From: an uncultured Prevotellaceae bacterium
GTDB taxonomy: Bacteria; Bacteroidota; Bacteroidia; Bacteroidales; Bacteroidaceae
DNA length: 10,132 nucleotides
Assembly: GCA_946624335.1 (NCBI GenBank)
Contig: CAMOSA010000087.1
Location: forward strand, 1 to 10,132
Direction of reading: 5' to 3'
Below the pieces are notes generated by a model. The model did no database searches. It worked only from the letters and a program-made list of their open reading frames with translations, and was not told the DNA's origin. The translations under genes were made by a program, and so were the position numbers. Below are positions 6,846 through 10,132 of the stretch, piece by piece. Position 1 is the stretch's first letter, and each line of letters begins with the position of its first letter.

Positions 6846-8555
6846 TCAGTTAGATGCGGGAGTGTTAGAAATCATGACCTTGCGCCCGTCGATGACATAA
6901 AGTCCTTGACGAAAGGGGGGCGCAGAGGGACGGCCAAGGACATCGAAGGCGCGGCTGTCAGCAGTGGCGCTATAACGGGCTGGAGGCGTGTCTGTCACGG
7001 CTCCGATGGCATCGATGTCCTGCTGTTGGCCGGCACACCAGACGGCGAGCATGGCATACTCAGCCGCGAAGGCGAGCTGGTGGAAGCCCTTGGTGACGTC
7101 GCCATTGTCCCATCCCTTGAGCAGATGAATGGGCAGGAGGTCGTCGCGACGGAAGTTGTCCCAGGCATAGTCGAGGTTCTCGCGGAAAGAGGCGAGGGCA
7201 TCGGCAGCCTGCGTGTTGGCATCGTTGTAAGGCAGAGCGTCGACGTAGGCACGCATCAGGACGTTGTCGAACCAGGTGTTGAAGCCACTGGTGGCCTGAT
7301 CGTCAGTAGGCCACTGACGGAAGATGTGGCCTGCGACACGGGTACGTGTGGAGAAGCGCTGGTAGCTATTGCGGCAGAGGGCGTTGAGGTCTGCCTGGTA
7401 GTCTGCCTCACCGGTGACGCGGAACAGCTCGGCCGCGCCGGCGAGCATCGTGCCGGTATTGTAGGTGTAAGCGGTTCCCGAAGGGCCGTTGAGGTCGACA
7501 TGATCGCGATAGTTGAAGCGGCCGGAACGGACATATTGGATCTCGCCCTTCACGGCGCCGCACATATCCCAGTAGAGGCCGGTGGAGCGGTTGAGCAGCT
7601 TCTCCTTCTGCCAGGCATAGATCTTTCGTGCCATCTCGAGGTAGAGCTCGGAGTGGCGGCGCATGGTGGACGTGCGGGTGCCGTCGGGCTCGATGTAATA
7701 GTAACGGAGATCCTCGGCCTCATCGTTGGCGCGGTAGATGTCGGCGAGCCATACGAGGGGCTGAATGAGAGGTCCGTTGGAGCAGGAGTGCTTAGAGTTG
7801 TAACCCGGTCCCCAGCTGATGCCGCCATACTCGTTGCCATCGGGGTCGAGGCAGCAGTCCCAACCGTCGATGCAGTAGTTGGCAAGTTTCTCGGCTTCCT
7901 TGAGGTAGTCCTTGTCGCCGGTGAGGCGGTAGGCTCGCACCAGCTCGCGGCATATCCACATCTGATCGTCGTAGACGTTCTCGATACCGGTTACGGTGGC
8001 CGTACCCTTTGATCCACCGCGATGTACGCCGTAGATGGTCCAGCGTGCCACACGGGCGTAGGAGTTGAGCTGGTAGCTGCCGGCATAATAGGCGAGGTTG
8101 TCGTAGAGCTGGCGCAGACGCGTCACGAAACGGTCGTGGTGCTCGGCATAGAGCTCGGGGGCATCATCCTTGACGGCCTCGAGCGCCTCGAGGACCGAGC
8201 AATGGGCTTCGAGGGCGGCAGTATAGGGCCACACGTCGGCCGTGCCACTGCCATGACGGGTGGAGGTGTCGTAAGTGTCGTACATTCGCAGGTCACTGCC
8301 CGTGAAGGAAGTCTGCATCGTAGCATCTGTGATGGCAATAGCCCTGCGCAAGCACGTCAGCGCCGCAGACTCGTCCTGAGCGTAAGCGGCGGAGGAGGGG
8401 AAGAGGAAAAATAAAATATAAAATATAAAATATAAAATGCGAGAGGAAATGGAGGAGGTTGAAGGGGCGACGGACGATGACATGGTCATCCGTGAGGGTT
8501 GAGTGCCGTAAGTGTTATATGAAGCCCGGAAGAGGGCATGATGATTATAGTTCAT
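6846..8555 (-). CDS. GH76 family endo-alpha-1,6-mannanase, secreted
   Basis: The protein has 569 residues. GH76 enzymes are retaining (alpha/alpha)6-barrel endo-alpha-1,6-mannanases acting on fungal mannan or other alpha-1,6-mannan backbones. The paired catalytic aspartates of the family are seen at Asp196-Asp197 (NVYDDQMWI), with other family-like blocks at DVWPYTAALEA (107-117), GGISWGPGYNSKHSCSNGP (244-262) and YNTGTMLAGAAELFRVTGE (365-383). A hydrophobic stretch (residues 40-52) followed by AYA|Q (57-60) is a signal peptide. The C-terminus (537-563) is a short Bacteroidales surface tail ending GLYVIDGRKV. The start at 8555 follows an A-rich leader typical of the phylum but gives a 39-residue n-region; ATG at 8489 or 8483 would give a more usual one. 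The hydrophobic core is encoded by a perfect heptanucleotide repeat. The gap is 42 bp from GH92 and 5 bp to the PI-PLC gene, so one transcript is likely. Confidence 0.93.
   Translation of the reverse strand: MNYNHHALFRASYNTYGTQPSRMTMSSSVAPSTSSISSRILYFIFYILFFLFPSSAAYAQDESAALTCLRRAIAITDATMQTSFTGSDLRMYDTYDTSTRHGSGTADVWPYTAALEAHCSVLEALEAVKDDAPELYAEHHDRFVTRLRQLYDNLAYYAGSYQLNSYARVARWTIYGVHRGGSKGTATVTGIENVYDDQMWICRELVRAYRLTGDKDYLKEAEKLANYCIDGWDCCLDPDGNEYGGISWGPGYNSKHSCSNGPLIQPLVWLADIYRANDEAEDLRYYYIEPDGTRTSTMRRHSELYLEMARKIYAWQKEKLLNRSTGLYWDMCGAVKGEIQYVRSGRFNYRDHVDLNGPSGTAYTYNTGTMLAGAAELFRVTGEADYQADLNALCRNSYQRFSTRTRVAGHIFRQWPTDDQATSGFNTWFDNVLMRAYVDALPYNDANTQAADALASFRENLDYAWDNFRRDDLLPIHLLKGWDNGDVTKGFHQLAFAAEYAMLAVWCAGQQQDIDAIGAVTDTPPARYSATADSRAFDVLGRPSAPPFRQGLYVIDGRKVMISNTPASN
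8411..8438. repeat. Heptanucleotide tandem repeat (ATAAAAT x4) inside the GH76 signal-peptide region
   Basis: Exactly four perfect copies on the plus strand; read on the coding strand they give the hydrophobic core of the signal peptide (residues 40-49). A change of one unit (7 bp) would shift the reading frame. The 20 bases at 8416-8435 are the exact reverse complement of 8563-8582 in the upstream gap. Confidence 0.9.
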
Positions 8556-8562
8556 TTGTATC

Positions 8563-8582
8563 TTATATTTTATATTTTATAT
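8563..8582. repeat. Inverted copy of the AT heptad repeat in the GH92-GH76 gap
   Basis: A perfect period-7 tract (ATTTTAT units on the plus strand) that continues in degenerate form to about 8597, filling most of the 42-bp gap. It is the exact reverse complement of 8416-8435, so the transcript could form a 20-bp A-U stem enclosing the annotated GH76 start and the two internal ATG codons. Confidence 0.88.
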
Positions 8583-8597
8583 CTCATATTTATATCT

Positions 8598-10132
8598 TTA
8601 TTCCTTGCTAAAGCTATATGGCGCAGCCTCCGGAGAGGTGCCTCGGCTGCGGTTGGGGGTAGCGCCGAGGGTAAAGCTGATGGTGCCGCCACGCAGGAGT
8701 TCGTCGTGGCGCAGATAGTTGCGGTCGTATGGCTGTCCGTTGAAGGTCATGCGCTGGATGTAAGGGGGCAGGGAGGTCCCGGGCGAAGCGGCGGACGCTG
8801 TAGCCTCGATGGTGAGGGCCTTGCCGGCGGGGAGCTGTACGGTGGCCTTGCGGAAATAAGGCGTGCCGAGGGCGTACTCGCCCGAGCCGGGACAGACAGG
8901 GTAGAAGCCAAGGGCCGAGAAGACGTACCAGGCCGAGGTCTGACCGTTGTCCTCGTCGCCGCAATAGCCATCGGGGGCTGCGGTGTAGAAACGATCCATG
9001 ACCTCGCGTACCCGCTGCTGTGCCTTCCAGGGCTCAGCAGCCCAGTCGTAGAGGTAGATCATGTGTTGAATGGGCTGGTTGCCATGAGCGTAGTTGCCCA
9101 TGTTCATGATCTGCATCTCGCGTATCTCATGGATGACACCGCCATAGTAGCTCTCGTCGAAGAGGGGCGGGACATTGAAGACGGAGTCCATCATCGCTAC
9201 GAAGTGCTCACGGCCGCCCATGAGACTGATGAGCCCTGCGGGATCGTGGAAGACCGACCACGTGTAGTGCCAGGCGTTGCCCTCGGTGAAGGCGTCGCCC
9301 CACTTCAAGGGGTTGAAAGGTGCCTGGAAGCGGCCATCCTTGTTGCGACCGCGCATGAGACGTGTCTCTGGGTCGAAGACATTCTTATAGTTGAGGGCAC
9401 GCTGGCGGAAAGGCCGCAGTTCCTTCTCCTTCTTGCCGAGGGCACGGCCAAGCTGGTAGATGCACCAGTCGTCGTAGGCATACTCGAGGGTACGTGCCAC
9501 GGATTCGCGGATGTCAACATCGTAGGGCACGTAGCCGAGGCGGTTGTAGTAGTCGAAGCCTAAGCGACCCGTAGAGGAGACCTGGGGGTGGACAGCGTTG
9601 GCACCATGGACGACGGCTTGCCAGAGGGTCTCAATGTCATAGCCGATCCCGGGCACACTGCCGAGAGAGGACAGCTTGAGGTAGGCATCAGCTACGACCG
9701 AGGCGGAGTTGTTGCCGACCATACAGCCGCGATGGCCTGGGCTGGCCCATTCGGGCAGGAAGCCGCTCTCCTTGTAACAGTTGACAAGGCCTTCCTGCAT
9801 CTGGATGTTCATCTCAGGATAGACAAGGTTGAGGAGCGGGAAGAGGCAACGGAAGGTGTCCCAGAAGCCGGTGTCGGTGAAGTAGCGGCCGGGCAGCACC
9901 TGACCTGTGTGAGGACTGTAGTGCACGGGCTCGCCTTTCTCGTTGTACTCGAAGAACGAACGGGGGAAGAGCACGGAGCGGTAGAGGCACGAGTAGAATG
10001 TGCGCAGGTGGTCAATGTTGTCGTCCTCGACACGGATGCGGCCGAGCACCTCGTCCCAGCGCTCGCGACCGGCGGCACAGACCTCGTCGAAGGAGCGGTC
10101 GCCGAGTTCAGCGAGGTTGCGCAGGGCCTGCT
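8598..10132 (-). CDS. GH92 family alpha-mannosidase, probably alpha-1,2-specific (partial, N-terminus outside window)
   Basis: The last 510 codons of a GH92 exo-alpha-mannosidase are present; the reading frame stays open through the right edge, so the GTG at 10047-10049 is an internal Val codon, not the start. GH92 enzymes are calcium-dependent, inverting exo-mannosidases, usually periplasmic or on the cell surface. Seen here, numbered from the first complete codon at 10130: TGFWDTFR, GNNSASVVADA, FTEGNAWHYTW (Glu283), HEIREM (His334-Glu335) and GDEDNGQTSAWYVFSALGFY (Asp392, Asp394). From memory of the Bacteroides thetaiotaomicron enzyme BT3990, the acid Glu533, the alpha-1,2-recognition pair His584-Glu585 and the base pair Asp642/Asp644 are 51, 109 and 111 residues apart; the spacings here are the same. 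This supports alpha-1,2 specificity. No C-terminal sorting tail is present. It is the first visible gene of a tandem set with GH76 and PI-PLC genes; the promoter lies outside the window. Confidence 0.95.
   Translation of the reverse strand, partial: QALRNLAELGDRSFDEVCAAGRERWDEVLGRIRVEDDNIDHLRTFYSCLYRSVLFPRSFFEYNEKGEPVHYSPHTGQVLPGRYFTDTGFWDTFRCLFPLLNLVYPEMNIQMQEGLVNCYKESGFLPEWASPGHRGCMVGNNSASVVADAYLKLSSLGSVPGIGYDIETLWQAVVHGANAVHPQVSSTGRLGFDYYNRLGYVPYDVDIRESVARTLEYAYDDWCIYQLGRALGKKEKELRPFRQRALNYKNVFDPETRLMRGRNKDGRFQAPFNPLKWGDAFTEGNAWHYTWSVFHDPAGLISLMGGREHFVAMMDSVFNVPPLFDESYYGGVIHEIREMQIMNMGNYAHGNQPIQHMIYLYDWAAEPWKAQQRVREVMDRFYTAAPDGYCGDEDNGQTSAWYVFSALGFYPVCPGSGEYALGTPYFRKATVQLPAGKALTIEATASAASPGTSLPPYIQRMTFNGQPYDRNYLRHDELLRGGTISFTLGATPNRSRGTSPEAAPYSFSKE

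Noticed and set aside
79..9563. Several long plus-strand open frames (for example 79-1026, 2032-2928, 4369-5295, 6906-8012, 8538-9563)
   Set aside because: Each lies fully opposite a well-supported minus-strand gene, gives Val/Gly/Ala/Arg-rich protein without known motifs, and is the usual result of GC-rich codon bias on the other strand.
10047..10049. GTG as the GH92 start
   Set aside because: The same frame continues upstream to the window edge with GH92-like sequence (ERWDEVLGRI), so this is an internal Val codon of a truncated gene.

Overview
The window looks like a Bacteroidales chromosome, probably Prevotellaceae or a near relative. All five real genes lie on the minus strand. Four encode Sec signal peptides (the fifth is cut off at its N-terminus). 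Three proteins end in the short C-terminal tail common on Bacteroidales surface proteins (a V-[FY]-[DN]-L-x-G-like start and a G-[GD]-R-K-V-x-[VI]-like end). A Bacteroidetes-type -7 box (TAnnTTTG) precedes one gene and there is no clear Shine-Dalgarno sequence. The coding DNA is GC-rich; the large intergenic region is clearly less so. I cannot place it below order with confidence.

Layout in transcription order (right to left). Unit A: a GH92 alpha-mannosidase (N-terminus beyond the right edge), a GH76 endo-alpha-1,6-mannanase (42-bp gap, made of AT heptad repeats) and a large PI-PLC-type phosphodiesterase with C-terminal carbohydrate-binding-like modules (5-bp gap). Then comes a 774-bp non-coding region (3478-4251). 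It holds a candidate element of about 383 bp with terminal inverted repeats of 29 bp (27 matching, 20 of them contiguous), a perfect 12-bp hairpin and a 44-bp tandem repeat inside it, and a separate 22-bp array of palindromes beside it. Unit B: a divergent GH127/DUF1680 enzyme with its own promoter, followed 15 bp later by a non-catalytic protein made of two repeated jelly-roll-like domains.

Working model (inference): unit A strips and de-anchors a mannosylated phosphatidylinositol glycoconjugate. GH92 carries residues matching alpha-1,2-mannosidases, GH76 cuts alpha-1,6-mannan backbones, and the PI-PLC would cut the inositol-phosphate/lipid link. Lipomannan or lipoarabinomannan, fungal GPI-mannoproteins and GPI anchors all have this chemistry. 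Unit B adds a Cys/Zn furanosidase-type enzyme, which could fit an arabinose-decorated substrate. No SusC/SusD pair, regulator or transporter is visible, so this is at most the enzyme end of a larger locus. The intergenic repeats and the AT heptad repeat in the GH76 signal-peptide region are the main non-coding signals worth testing.
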